A stretch of 64,000 nt of DNA from a bacterium (GCA_016716565.1 JADJWC010000004.1:496001-560000); one strand, 5' to 3'. Positions 36,881-47,005 are shown, counted from the stretch's first letter. The notes: a model not told the origin generated them from the sequence alone. A program made the numbers and translations.

Positions 36881-38248
36881 TTATTTTAGTTCGAGAATTT
36901 TTACTTTTGGCTCAACAAGTTTTTTAGGAATCAACGCAGGCCAATAAGCAACCACGTCTTTAGGTTTTGGTCTTCCACCTGCAAAACCTGTAACACTAGG
37001 GGGACCTGTTAAAATTAAGGGTGCAATTTCCTGTCCAAATCTGTTTACTGAATTTCTATCTTTGCTCGTACCGAGAAGCGAAGCACTATTTCATTTATTT
37101 TATCCTCATCAAGTTCAGGAGCTAAAGTTTCGTGGGTGGCATTATATCCAACAAATTCTGAACGTATTTCTTCAAATTGAAGTCCAAGTTTCTCTAATCT
37201 TTTGCGAAGTATTCTATCTGCTTTTTTTGCTTTAGTTAACGCCTGAGGCCATGAATAAGTGAGAGTTCCTGTTGCACTATATCCATCATGATAAGAACAG
37301 GAAACTTTATAAAATTCAGTTTCAGATTTTCCTTTTACATTGTAAACTTTTACTCGGTCCTTTCCAATTTCCTCAAGTTTTATCGAAGTGAAATCAGCAA
37401 CACAATCGGGAGTGATATACTCTTCAGGATTTCCAATTTCATAGACCAATTGTTCTGCAATCGTGTCGAATGAAACTTTTCCTCCAGTGTTTTCGTGTTT
37501 GGTTATTATCACTTCACCATTCGGATAAGCTTCTGCAATTGGAAAACCAATCTCAGTAAAGTTCTCGATTGATTCCCAATCACCCAAAAAATTTCCACCG
37601 GTTGATTGAGCACCGCATTCTAAAATATGTCCTGCAACAGTTCCGGCAGCCATCAAATCGTAATTTTTCATATCCCAACCAAATTCATAAATCATCGGTG
37701 CAAGAGTCAAACCTGTATCTGTCACTCTTCCTGTAATGACAACATCAGCACCACGCTTTAATGCTTCAACAATTGGAGCAGCACCGAAATAAACATTTGC
37801 ACTAAGCAATCTATCTTTTACTGTCGTAATTGCCTCACCGGTTTCCATATTCTTTAGTTCGCCACCCTTTTGGATTATTTCATCCAAACAATTTTTTATA
37901 TCATCACCAAGAACGACTGCAACATCTAACTTTAATATCTAGGTTCATTGCAACTTCAAGAATTGCGTCTGCACAAGCGATTGGATTTACTCCGCCTCCG
38001 TTTGTAATTATTTTAATTCCTTTTTTTGAGGTGATTGGAAGAATCTTTTTCATTAAATCAACAAGGTCGGTTGCATAACCTAGATTAGGATTTCTGTTCT
38101 TCTGTTTCTGAAGAATTGACATCGTTACCTCTGCAAGGTAATCCATAACGAGATAATCTATATCTCCTTTGGTAACCTGGTGATAAGGTGCATCGATTAA
38201 GTCACCCCAAAAACCTTGTCCTGATGCTATTCTGATTTTGTCTTTCAA
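36881..38248 (-). CDS. DUF1446/AtuA family acyl-CoA-pathway protein (frame broken twice)
   Basis: About 455 residues, the main DUF1446 domain of AtuA. Conserved stretches include IASGQGFWGDLIDAP, ITNGGGVNP, VVITGRVTDTGLTLAP, AAGTVAGHILECGAQ and TGGNF. It is read in three pieces. Near 37915 one extra base shifts the frame: IKVRCCSRSW stops, but the next frame gives VAVVLGDDIKNCLDE. Near 37065 a missing base shifts it again: RAKIEIQ stops, whereas DRNSVNRFGQEIAPLIL and GFAGGRPKPKDVVAYWPALI continue to TAA at 36881. Conservation on both sides argues for consensus errors. The TTG start at 38248 is tentative. The N-terminus may itself hide a further error. Confidence 0.8.
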
Positions 38249-38332
38249 ATTGAATCCATTACTAAAAATTAGAAACTAAAATTCAGTGGGTAATTTATTA
38301 AGAAATACGATAAGGTGAAATTGAAAGTGGTG

Positions 38333-38359
38333 GTAGCACAGATTATTAATCTGTGCTAC
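38333..38359. repeat. Perfect 12-bp palindrome
   Basis: GTAGCACAGATT (38333-38344), spacer ATT, AATCTGTGCTAC (38348-38359). It lies between the DUF35 and AtuA genes, with no following T run on either strand. The right arm sits 9 bases from the DUF35 stop. It is more like a repeated intergenic palindrome than a terminator. Confidence 0.6.
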
Positions 38360-38367
38360 TTAAATAC

Positions 38368-38757
38368 TTAGAGGAGAATTGCCTTATAACCATAACAATG
38401 CAAACCAGATTTTCCTTCATCTTGAATTTTACGGAAAACCAGTTTTACTTTTTGTCCTATCTTCAACTTATCAAAATCAACATCTGCAATTTGTGTTGTT
38501 ACTTTTACGCCGTCTTTCAACTCAACAATTCCAACTGCAAAAGGAGTCTTGCCAAAGAACTTATCAGATGCAACTCTGATGATAGTATAAGTTAAAAGTT
38601 TTCCTTCCTCATTTAATCTAATAGTTTCGAACTCTGTTTTGCCGCATTCGGGGCAAACTAATCTCGGTGGAAAACTTATGTTGCCGCAAGCTTTACATTT
38701 ACCTGCTTCCAAACGATAACGCTGTGGAATTTCCCTGTGATATTTTGGACTGATCAT
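38368..38757 (-). CDS. DUF35 zinc-ribbon/OB-fold protein (thiolase-HMGCS bridging protein)
   Basis: About 129 residues. An N-terminal rubredoxin-like zinc ribbon, CKACGNISFPPRLVCPECG, is followed by an OB-fold (LLTYTIIRVASDKFFGKTPFAVGIVELKDG). DUF35 proteins bind acyl-CoA and dock onto thiolases; in archaea one bridges acetoacetyl-CoA thiolase and HMG-CoA synthase. ATG 38757 is chosen because GGAGG lies 4 bases before it; it overlaps the thiolase stop as ATGA, so the two are coupled. Confidence 0.9.
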   Translation of the reverse strand: MISPKYHREIPQRYRLEAGKCKACGNISFPPRLVCPECGKTEFETIRLNEEGKLLTYTIIRVASDKFFGKTPFAVGIVELKDGVKVTTQIADVDFDKLKIGQKVKLVFRKIQDEGKSGLHCYGYKAILL

Positions 38758-39902
38758 TTTGCCTCCAGAATATTTATTACACAACTTGCACCGGAACCAC
38801 CCATATTCTGGGCAAGTCCGATGTGTGCATTTTTAACCTGACGTTTCCCTGCCTGTCCGGTCAGCTGTTCGTAAAGTTCAATTATTTGTGCGATGCCAGT
38901 TGCACCAACAGGATGACCTTTGGATTTTAATCCGCCGCTAGTATTTAAAGGAGTCTCTCCATCAATTGCTGTTCTTCCCTCTTCTGCCGCTGGACCTCCG
39001 CATCCTTTATCGCAGAAACCAAGATCTTCGTAAACAACTGCTTCTGCAATTGTAAAGCAATCGTGAACTTCAGCAAAGTTAATATCTTTTGGAGTAACAC
39101 CTGCCATCTTGTAAGCTTTCTGTGCTGCTGTTACAACCGAATTCAAAGTTGTGAAGCTTTTTCTTGAGTGAAGCGCGATTGTATCGGATGCCTGTGCTGT
39201 TCCTTTAACCTTTACATAATTTTTAGAAAGTTTCTTGGCAACATCAATTGAGCAAAGAATTACTGCTGCACCTCCATCACTGACTGGAGAACAATCTAAT
39301 AGTCTAAGTGGATCAGCAACGAGCGTAGAGTTCATTACTTGATCTAATGTTACTGGAGATCTGAATTGTGCATTTGGATTGTTCGCACCGTTGTGATGAT
39401 TCTTTACTGCAATTGCTGCAAGCTGTTCTCTTGTAGTTCCGTATTGATTCATATGTGCATTTGCGATCATCGCATACAAGCCGGGGAAAGTTACTCCCTG
39501 GTAAACTTCGTATTCCTGGTCTGCTGCAGTTGCAAGTGCATCTGTAACATCAGCACCGTCAGTCATCTTTTCAACTCCGCCTGCAAGGACAATATCACTT
39601 GCACCCGAAGCTACTTCAAAATACGCTGCACGAAATGCTGCACCACCGGATGCACAGGCTGATTCAACTCTTGTTGATGGTATTGGTGTTTGTCCGAGAT
39701 AATCGGCCAGTATTGCACCGAGGTGTTCCTGTCCAACAAACAATCCGCTGCTCATTGAGCCAACATACATTGAATCGATGTGATCGACTCCGGCATTTTT
39801 GATTGCTTTAGTTGCAGCTTCAACAAAAATATCTTTGATGGATTTGCCCCACAGTTCCCCGAACTGCGTCATCCCTATTCCAATTACTGCTACGTCTTTC
39901 AT
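38754..39902 (-). CDS. Thiolase (acetyl-CoA acetyltransferase, archaeal-type)
   Basis: 382 residues. The nucleophilic cysteine is in VESACASGGAAFRA, the catalytic His in GLKSKGHPVGATG, and the second Cys near the end in GGSGASCVIN. The sequence resembles the SCP2-thiolase-like and archaeal acetoacetyl-CoA thiolases and not the classical PhaA/AtoB (loop arrangement and length). It joins two acetyl-CoA, or reverses this. It is coupled to the DUF35 gene and follows the HMG-CoA synthase gene, the same three-gene order as in archaea, with one palindromic repeat (39931-40017) inserted between. Confidence 0.9.
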   Translation of the reverse strand: MKDVAVIGIGMTQFGELWGKSIKDIFVEAATKAIKNAGVDHIDSMYVGSMSSGLFVGQEHLGAILADYLGQTPIPSTRVESACASGGAAFRAAYFEVASGASDIVLAGGVEKMTDGADVTDALATAADQEYEVYQGVTFPGLYAMIANAHMNQYGTTREQLAAIAVKNHHNGANNPNAQFRSPVTLDQVMNSTLVADPLRLLDCSPVSDGGAAVILCSIDVAKKLSKNYVKVKGTAQASDTIALHSRKSFTTLNSVVTAAQKAYKMAGVTPKDINFAEVHDCFTIAEAVVYEDLGFCDKGCGGPAAEEGRTAIDGETPLNTSGGLKSKGHPVGATGIAQIIELYEQLTGQAGKRQVKNAHIGLAQNMGGSGASCVINILEAK

Positions 39903-39930
39903 ATTTAATTTCCTTTTTAATTTTCTTTTG

Positions 39931-40017
39931 TGTCATTACGATCCCGACTTTAGTCGGGAGAAGTAATCTCAAATTAACGTCTGAGATTGCTTCGTCGCTT
40001 TGCTCCTCGCAATGACA
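39931..40017. repeat. Palindromic repeat with TGTCATT...AATGACA ends, copy 2
   Basis: On the minus strand it reads TGTCATTGCGAGGAGCAAAG, then CGACGAAGCAATCTC; the ends TGTCATT/AATGACA are inverted, with an inner AATCTCA/TGAGATT pair and a side hairpin CCCGACTTTAGTCGGG. It is in the 120 bases between the HMG-CoA synthase and thiolase genes. End sequences and plan match 34137-34213. Confidence 0.75.
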
Positions 40018-40022
40018 GTACA

Positions 40023-41069
40023 TTATTCATTCAAAATTATTTTGCCACGATACTTGGCATACTGCCCGTAATCGAGATAGATTTTATCTTTATCAAGCTG
40101 GTCTCTCAACTTTGGTGCTTTATCCTGAACATCTTTTATTTTATCAGTTACCTTGTAAATGAATCCATCACTACCGGCACCTGAACCAAATGAAACCATA
40201 AAAATCATATCACCCGGAGAAGCAACATCAAGTATTGCTGCAAGTCCTGTTGGAGATGAACCCGAGTAAGTGTTTCCCATCCAAGGAACTATCCAGCCGA
40301 CTTCGAGTTGTTCTTTGGCAAAGCCTAGTTGCTTTCCTGCCATCTGTGGAAACTTTCCATTCGGCATATGAAATACAGCATATTTAAAGTCTGATGGTTT
40401 CATTTTAGCTTTTTCAAGAAGCGCTTTCCCTGCACTTACTAAATGTTTGAAATAAGCTGGTTCTCCTGTGAACCTGCCTGCGTGTCTTGGATAAAACTCG
40501 TGTTCCCTTCTCCAGAAGTCGGGTGAATCTGAAGTGTAAGAGTGAGTAAATAAAATTTCAGCGACAACATTTTCTTTCCCCATGATGAATGCTGCGCCAC
40601 CTGCTGAAGCAGAATATTCGAGTGCATCACCAGGCGCACCTTGTGAAGTATCTGCACCGATACCCATTGCGTATTTCATTTCACCGGCTTTTACAAGGCT
40701 GTAAGCAACATACATTGCTTCTGATCCTGCTTTGCATGCAAACTCATAACTTGCAACGTGAACATGTGGTCCAATACCTAAGGCATCGATTAAAATTGTT
40801 CCGCTTGGTTTGACTGCGTACGGATGAGATTCTGATCCGATGTAAACTGCACCAATATCCTGCGGATCTATTCCAGCTCTCTTCAAAGCATTCCTTGCTG
40901 CTTCGACAGAGATTGTGATCGTATCTTCATCAAGTCCGGGAACTGTTTTTTCGAAGAGTTGTAAACCTCGTTTGATGACTTCAGGATCGGAGCCCCATTC
41001 TCTGGCAATGTTTTCTACTTTGATGCGGTATCTTGGAAGGTATGAACCGTATCCTACTATTCCGACCAT
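40023..41069 (-). CDS. Hydroxymethylglutaryl-CoA synthase, archaeal type
   Basis: 348 residues of the thiolase fold. The catalytic cysteine is in ASYEFACKAGSEAM, an acidic residue and the general region are in the N-terminal GLDEDTITISVEAARNAL, and IGSESHPYAVKPSG and ALEYSASAGGAAF are conserved in archaeal HMG-CoA synthases. It condenses acetyl-CoA with acetoacetyl-CoA. A GGAGG sequence precedes ATG 41069 (7 bases). Archaeal HMGCS forms a channeling complex with thiolase and DUF35, and all three genes are present here. Whether this bacterium makes mevalonate with it, or uses it for branched acyl-CoA chemistry with AtuA, cannot be told. Confidence 0.92.
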   Translation of the reverse strand: MVGIVGYGSYLPRYRIKVENIAREWGSDPEVIKRGLQLFEKTVPGLDEDTITISVEAARNALKRAGIDPQDIGAVYIGSESHPYAVKPSGTILIDALGIGPHVHVASYEFACKAGSEAMYVAYSLVKAGEMKYAMGIGADTSQGAPGDALEYSASAGGAAFIMGKENVVAEILFTHSYTSDSPDFWRREHEFYPRHAGRFTGEPAYFKHLVSAGKALLEKAKMKPSDFKYAVFHMPNGKFPQMAGKQLGFAKEQLEVGWIVPWMGNTYSGSSPTGLAAILDVASPGDMIFMVSFGSGAGSDGFIYKVTDKIKDVQDKAPKLRDQLDKDKIYLDYGQYAKYRGKIILNE

Positions 41070-41179
41070 TTAATCCTCCATATTTTTTGGAATGATTGGT
41101 TCTATTAGTTAGATAAGTTACAGTGCGAATATATTGAAAAAAGTAATTGGTTTAAAAGGAAAATATTGATGTTTTGCAA

Positions 41180-42151
41180 TTAATTTAATGATGCAATGAT
41201 ATTCTCGGCAATTAGGTCTAAATCAATTATTTCCTGTACTTCAAACCACTGAATTCTTTTATCCTTGCTGAACCAGGTCATTTGCCGTTTTGCGTAATGG
41301 CGTGTATTTCTTTTTATCAATTCGATTGCTCGCTCAAGTGAGATTTCTCCATCGAGATGTTGAATGATTTCTTTGTAGCTAACTGTGTTCAGCGAGTTTA
41401 GATTTTTCTCGTATCCCTTGTTCAAAATGTTTTTTACTTCATCAACCAATCCATTTTCAATCATCCGATCAACTCTTTTATCAATATTTTTATACAGATG
41501 TTGTCTATTCCAGTTCAATCCAAATTGCTTGAAGTTATATTTTTTTTCTTTTGATGTTGATTGCTTTTGATGATGTTTCCATATTGGCTCACCAGTTGTG
41601 TGAAAAACTTCAAGAGCTCGCATAACTCTTTTCCAGTTTTGAGGAAGCATTTTTTCTGCACTTACTGGATCAACTTTTTTCAATTCTTCATAAAGAAATT
41701 CATTGCCATGTTCTTTTCTTTTTTGAAGAAGTTCAGTTCTGTACTCTTCATCTTTATCTGCTGTCTCGAATATTCCGTCTATTAATGCTTTTATATAAAG
41801 TCCACTACCACCAACAACTATAGGCATTTTATTTTTATCATGAATTTGCTCAATGATTCGCTCAGCATCTTTTTCGAACATACTAACATCATAATTTGCT
41901 GAAGGGTCTAAAAAATCAATTAGATGATGCGGAACTTTTTGCAGTTGTTCTGTGGATGGTTTTGCTGTTCCGATATTTAATTGTTTAAAGATTTGTCTGC
42001 TATCTGCAGATATGACTTCCGAATTCAGAATTTCGGCGAGTTTTATTGCAAGAAGAGTTTTTCCTGAACAGGTTGGTCCAACGATTACTATTACTTTTGT
42101 TTCACTCAAACTTTCAACGTCCAGCTTCTCTTCTCCATCAAACATCATCAA
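41180..42151 (-). CDS. miaA: tRNA dimethylallyltransferase MiaA
   Basis: 323 residues. P-loop GPTCSGKT, the catalytic SADSRQIFKQLNIGTAKP, IDFLDPSANYDVSMFEKDA and VVGGSGLYIKALIDG are all diagnostic. It transfers dimethylallyl from DMAPP to A37 of tRNAs reading UNN codons. The N-terminal MMMFDGEEKLDVESLSETK is a little longer than usual; a later start is possible but no other ATG lies before the P-loop segment. It is 22 bases downstream of pcm. Confidence 0.97.
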   Translation of the reverse strand: MMMFDGEEKLDVESLSETKVIVIVGPTCSGKTLLAIKLAEILNSEVISADSRQIFKQLNIGTAKPSTEQLQKVPHHLIDFLDPSANYDVSMFEKDAERIIEQIHDKNKMPIVVGGSGLYIKALIDGIFETADKDEEYRTELLQKRKEHGNEFLYEELKKVDPVSAEKMLPQNWKRVMRALEVFHTTGEPIWKHHQKQSTSKEKKYNFKQFGLNWNRQHLYKNIDKRVDRMIENGLVDEVKNILNKGYEKNLNSLNTVSYKEIIQHLDGEISLERAIELIKRNTRHYAKRQMTWFSKDKRIQWFEVQEIIDLDLIAENIIASLN

Positions 42152-42173
42152 TCAACCATCTTACATTTAAAGA

Positions 42174-42809
42174 TTATTCTTTCCAGCCTTCTCTGCCGAT
42201 CAGAGGAACAAATGCAAACTGTGGAATATCTTCAATCTCGAATTCATCTTGAGAAATTTTTGAAAGAACCTTTAATGTCTGCGAATTCATATTTCCAACC
42301 GGGATGACCATTCTTCCATTAATCGCCAATTGTTTTTTCAATGCTTCAGGAATATGAGGGGCACCAGCGGTTACAATAATTTTATCAAACGGCGAATACT
42401 GATCCCAGCCAAGAGTTCCGTCGCCACATTTACAATGAACTCTGATTCCAAGTTTTTCAAATCTTTTTAGAACTTCGTTGTAAATATCTATATGCCTTTC
42501 GATGCTGTAAACCTTAGCACCCATTTCAAAAAGTATTGCAGCCTGATAACCAGACCCAGTGCCAATCTCCAAAACTTTATCCCCTTTCTTAATTTTGAGT
42601 GCTTCAGTCATAATAGCGATTGTATATGGCTGTGAAATTGTTTGTCCGTAGCCTATCGGGAGTGCGATGTCTTTATATGCATTCTGTTTCATCACAGGTT
42701 GAACAAATTTTTCTCTTTCAACTTTTGAAAGAGTGTGAAGAAGAAGTTCATCTGTGATTCCTTTCAGCTTCAGGTTTTCAACCAGTTCATATCTTTGTAG
42801 TTTGTACAT
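42174..42809 (-). CDS. pcm: Protein-L-isoaspartate O-methyltransferase
   Basis: 211 residues. The SAM-binding motif I is VLEIGTGSGYQAAIL, and QPYTIAIMTEALK, ALPIGYGQTISQPY and IIVTAGAPHIPEALKKQL are typical of the PCMT family. It methylates isoaspartyl residues in aged proteins and so starts their repair. It forms a pair with miaA in the same direction. Confidence 0.95.
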   Translation of the reverse strand: MYKLQRYELVENLKLKGITDELLLHTLSKVEREKFVQPVMKQNAYKDIALPIGYGQTISQPYTIAIMTEALKIKKGDKVLEIGTGSGYQAAILFEMGAKVYSIERHIDIYNEVLKRFEKLGIRVHCKCGDGTLGWDQYSPFDKIIVTAGAPHIPEALKKQLAINGRMVIPVGNMNSQTLKVLSKISQDEFEIEDIPQFAFVPLIGREGWKE

Positions 42810-43138
42810 ATTTTGAAGATTATGTCAATAGTGCAATAAAATAGTAATTATTGAATCAAAAAGTAAAAAATTATTTTATTTCCAATAAAAAGTTTTTTTG
42901 AAAGAATAGTTGATTTTTTATAGAAATTTTTTAATATAGTGATGGAATTTTAATAAAATTCACATCAGTCTAATAGGGTTAGTTAATTCGATTGAATTTT
43001 ATTCAATATAAAGAGGATCTGTTAGTCTAGTATGTTTTCAAAAAATCAACATGTTTTTTTATCTCTCTTCAAAACAAAAACTATAAATAGTTCACTTATC
43101 TTAATTAACTTCATTCACAATAACAAATGGAGGATTCC
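42810..43138. other. AT-rich intergenic region, no gene seen
   Basis: About 330 bases of strongly AT-rich sequence between the divergent pcm and secreted-protein genes. I see no ORF of note, no RNA gene and no palindrome. It should hold two divergent promoters; I cannot place a convincing TAnnTTTG element. A GGAGG site (43129-43133) lies at its right end. Confidence 0.5.
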
Positions 43139-44942
43139 ATGAAAAAAAGTATATTCTTTTTTTCTCTCTCTTTTCTGTTTCTTTTCATAACTTCTATTCT
43201 AGCTCAGGATTTTTCTGTCAAGCAGGCTGAGAAACCAAACCAAGCTCCAGGGCAGGATCAATCTGTAATTTTTCTACAATGGGACAATGGCACCAATGCT
43301 AATTCTATAGGATTGACAAGTGGTGGTACTTTTGAAGTATCTGCAAGATTTCCTGCCAGTGTGACAGGAACGTATACTGGTTATAATCTGACCCTTATGG
43401 ACATTTATATCAATGATCTCCCGACAAGTTGTATTCTTAAAATTTATGATCAGGGAACAGCAACTTCTCCAGGTACACTTTTACACTCACAGGATGTTAC
43501 ATCCTCAATAGTTGGATTAAATTGGAATACCCTTATTTTATCCACACCAGTTCCAATTACCGGAAATGATATATGGGTTGGGTATGAGGTTACTCATACT
43601 GCCGGTCTATATCCTTGCGGTGTTGACCCAGGTCCCGCACTGCCAGATGGTGATTGGATTTATCTAGCTCCAGGACCATGGGCTAAGCTATCTGTTTTGG
43701 TCCCAACATTAAATTATAACTGGAATATTCATGCTGGTCTTGAACAAGGTGGAGGAGGAACTGTTTACTTTGAAGATTTCGAAGGATTCACAGCAGGCGG
43801 ACAAGTTGCTTGTCAGGATCCGGTAAATTGGACAACTTGGAGCAATGCACCTTGTGGTAATGAAGATGCAACTGTATCAACCAACTATGCATTTAGTGGA
43901 ACAAAATCAATATTAATTGATTATTTAGGTACAAATCAAAGATATGTTGACTTGGTAAAACCATTAGGCGGTCAAACCTCAGGTACCTGGTATGTTGATT
44001 TTATGGCTTATCTCCCAACCGGAAAATATGGTTACTATAATATATTAGCCGATTTTGCTGGTGCAAGTTCTGTATGGGCATTTCAAGCATATTTTAATGC
44101 AGGCGGAACAGGTACCATTGACGCTGGTGCGGCAAATGCTGCTACTTTCACATTTCCACATAATACCTGGTTCCCAGTTCAATTTATGGTAAACCTAGAT
44201 ACTGACCAAGCACAATTCTGGGTAAATGGTGTTTCTGTTTATACGTGGCAGTATTCTCTTGGTACTTTTGGAAATGGTTGTCCATTGGTACTGGATGCAT
44301 CAGATATATTTGCGCCAAATGCAACTCCAGCTAATAATGAAATGTACATAGATGATTTTCGTTTCGCTGATACACCTGTTCCAGTTGAGTTGACCTCATT
44401 CACCGGCATAGTAAACACTCTAGGTCAGGTAGTTCTAAATTGGGAAACAGCTTCCGAATTAAACAACCTTGGTTTTGAAATTGAAAGAAGAACAGAAAAC
44501 TTCCGAATTCAGAACTGTTGGTTTTGTTGAAGGTAACGGAACGACCACACAGCAGAATAGCTACAGCTATGTTGATAAAACTGCTGAACAGGGTGTTAAT
44601 TACTACAGACTGAAACAAGTTGATTTCAACGGAACATATGAATATTCTGAGATCGTTGAAGTAGAGGTAGTTGGTCCATTAACATTTGAATTGGCTCAGA
44701 ATTATCCGAACCCATTCAACCCATCAACAAACATTAAATACAGTGTACCTGAATCTGGAAATATCAGACTTTCAGTATACAATCTTGTTGGTGAGGAAGT
44801 TGCTGTATTAGTAAATGGTTTCAGCCAGGCTGGATTCTTTGAAGTAACATTCGATGCTTCAAATCTTTCTACCGGTGTATACCTTTACAAACTGCAATCA
44901 GCAAATTCAGTTCAGACAAAGAAGATGATGTTGCTCAAGTAA
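43139..44942 (+). CDS. Secreted type IX protein, first tandem copy (frame broken once)
   Basis: About 600 residues. Start 43139 has GGAGG six bases before it and a clean signal peptide (MKKSIFFFSLSFLFLFITSI); an upstream ATG at 43127 overlaps the ribosome site. The N-terminal unique part (to about residue 205) is beta-rich. From GTVYFEDFEGFTAGGQV a domain shared with the next gene begins, followed by VELTSFTGIVNTLGQVVLNW and the type IX signal LAQNYPNPFNPSTNIKYSV, ending QTKKMMLLK. The frame breaks at 44498 in a run of four A (three in the second copy), so it is likely an error. Function unknown; expected at the cell surface or outside. Confidence 0.8.
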
Positions 44943-44995
44943 TTATCATTCTTTTGTACATTATAAAAAGTCCGGCAGATGCCGGACTTTTTTTT
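43760..44995 (+). repeat. 1.24-kb direct repeat, first copy
   Basis: Starts at ACTGTTTACTTTGAAGATTT and ends in the terminator; nearly identical to 45833-47058. The length difference (1236 against 1226 bp) equals the sum of the small indels that I can see between them (an extra A in the first copy; +1, +1, +1, -2, -6, -1 and -3 in the second). Confidence 0.9.
44965..44995 (+). terminator. Terminator after first secreted-protein copy
   Basis: AAAAAGTCCGGC, loop AGAT, GCCGGACTTTTT, with T run beyond. A perfect 12-bp stem. The second copy (47028-47058) has loop ATCT instead, the reverse complement, so the loop was flipped or converted. Confidence 0.9.
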
Positions 44996-45136
44996 ATTTT
45001 AATTGAATTGCTATTAAAAAAATACTATTTTAATAGTGAGGATCAATTCATCTTCTTTTTTTTCTTTAGATATTGAATTACAATGGTAATTCGATTTATT
45101 AAATCAACATTTTCAATAACTGAAAGGAGATACGTT

Positions 45137-47005
45137 ATGCAACGAATCTTTCAAATTCTTTTTTCTCTTGTTGTAATTTCCGGACTTGCATTCGCTCAGG
45201 GAACAAGTAGGGATTTATCACAAACTCCATCAAATTTTAATAATCCGGAATATGTTCACGGACCTAACTTGGAAAATCCTCTTTTAAGTTTTTCTGAGAG
45301 TTTCGAAGGTACTACATTTCCACCCGCAGGATGGCTTAAAGCAAATCCGGATGGCGGTACAGGCTGGGATAGACAACTTGATGGCACTACACCAATTCCA
45401 GGATGGACTGGTGGAACTATAACTGTACCTCCAGGAGGTGGATCAGCTGTCGCTTTCTGTACATGGACTACTGGTGGAGCCTCTGCAAATGATCAATGGT
45501 TAATTACTCCACAGATTACGAATGTTCAACCAGGTGATATGTTAACTTTCTGGATGCGTGTATTTGCGAATGATTCTTATGCTGAAAATTTCGATATTAG
45601 AATATCAACTACAGGAACAAATACTGCGAACTTTACAACAATTGTGCAAGCTTTTACCTGGCCAATTGGTGGTATTGCTGATGAATGGATTAGCTACACA
45701 TATGAACTAACTAATCATGTAGCAGCTGGTTCCAACATTTACATTGCGTTCAGAGAGCATGTAACTGATAATTTAAACGATGGTGCAGCAGTTATGTTAG
45801 ACTTGGTTGAAGTAACCTTAGGCGGAGGAGGGACTGTTTACTTTGAAGATTTCGAAGGATTCACAGCAGGCGGACAAGTTGCTTGTCAGGATCCGGTAAA
45901 TTGGACAACTTGGAGCAATGCACCTTGTGGTAATAGAAGATGCAACTTTATCAACCAACTATGCATTTAGTGGAACAAAATCAATATTAATTGATTATTT
46001 AGGTACAAATCAAAGATATGTTGACTTGGTAAAACCATTAGGCGGTCAAACCTCAGGTACCTGGTATGTTGATTTTATGGCTTATCTCCCAACCGGAAAA
46101 TATGGTTACTATAATATATTAGCCGATTTTGCTGGTGCAAGTTCTGGTATGGGCATTTCAAGCATATTTTAATGCAGGCGGAACAGGAACTTATTGACGC
46201 TGGTGCGGCAAATGTTGCTACTTTCACATTTCCACATAATACCTGGTTCAGTTCAATTTATGGTAAACCTAGATACCGACCAAGCACAATTCTGGGTAAA
46301 TGGTGTTTCAGTTTATACGTGGCAGTATTGGACATTTGGAAATGGTTGTCCATTGCCATGGATGCATCAGATATATTTGCGCCAAATGCAACTCCAGCTA
46401 ATAATGAAATGTATATAGATGATTTTCGTTTCGCTGATACACCTGTTCCAGTTGAGTTGACCTCATTCACCGGCATAGTAAACACTCTAGGTCAGGTAGT
46501 TCTAAATTGGGAAACAGCTTCCGAATTAAACAACCTTGGTTTTGAAATTGAAAGAAGAACAGAAACTTCCGAATTCAGAACTGTTGGTTTTGTTGAAGGT
46601 AACGGAACGACCACACAGCAGAATAGCTACAGCTATGTTGATAAAACTGCTGAACAGGGTGTTAATTACTACAGACTGAAACAAGTTGATTTCAACGGAA
46701 CATATGAATATTCTGAGATCGTTGAAGTAGAGGTAGTTGGTCCATTAACATTTGAATTGGCTCAGAATTATCCGAACCCATTCAACCCATCAACAAACAT
46801 TAAATACAGTACTGAATCTGGAAATATCAGACTTTCAGTATACAATCTTGTTGGTGAGGAAGTTGCTGTATTAGTAAATGGTTTCAGCCAGGCTGGATTC
46901 TTTGAAGTAACATTCGATGCTTCAAATCTTTCTACCGGTGTATACCTTTACAAACTGCAATCAGCAAATTCAGTTCAGACAAAGAAAATGATGTTACTCA
47001 AGTAA
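45137..47005 (+). pseudogene. Secreted type IX protein, second tandem copy (frame broken repeatedly)
   Basis: The start at 45137 (MQRIFQILFSLVVISGLAFA) has AAAGGAGA before it. The first 230 or so residues are unique and read well as a choice-of-anchor J-like domain (FEGTTFPPAGWLKANPDG, DQWLITPQI, NIYIAFREHV). At 45833 it enters the shared domain. Inside that copy the frame shifts at about 45930 (+1), 46146 (+1), 46190 (+1), 46243 (-2) and 46356 (-1), with in-frame losses of 6 and 3 bases. The frame is correct again from TPANNEMYIDD to the end MMLLK. As sequenced it would stop at 45970. Either a decaying copy or poorly polished repeat; I cannot tell which. Confidence 0.6.
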
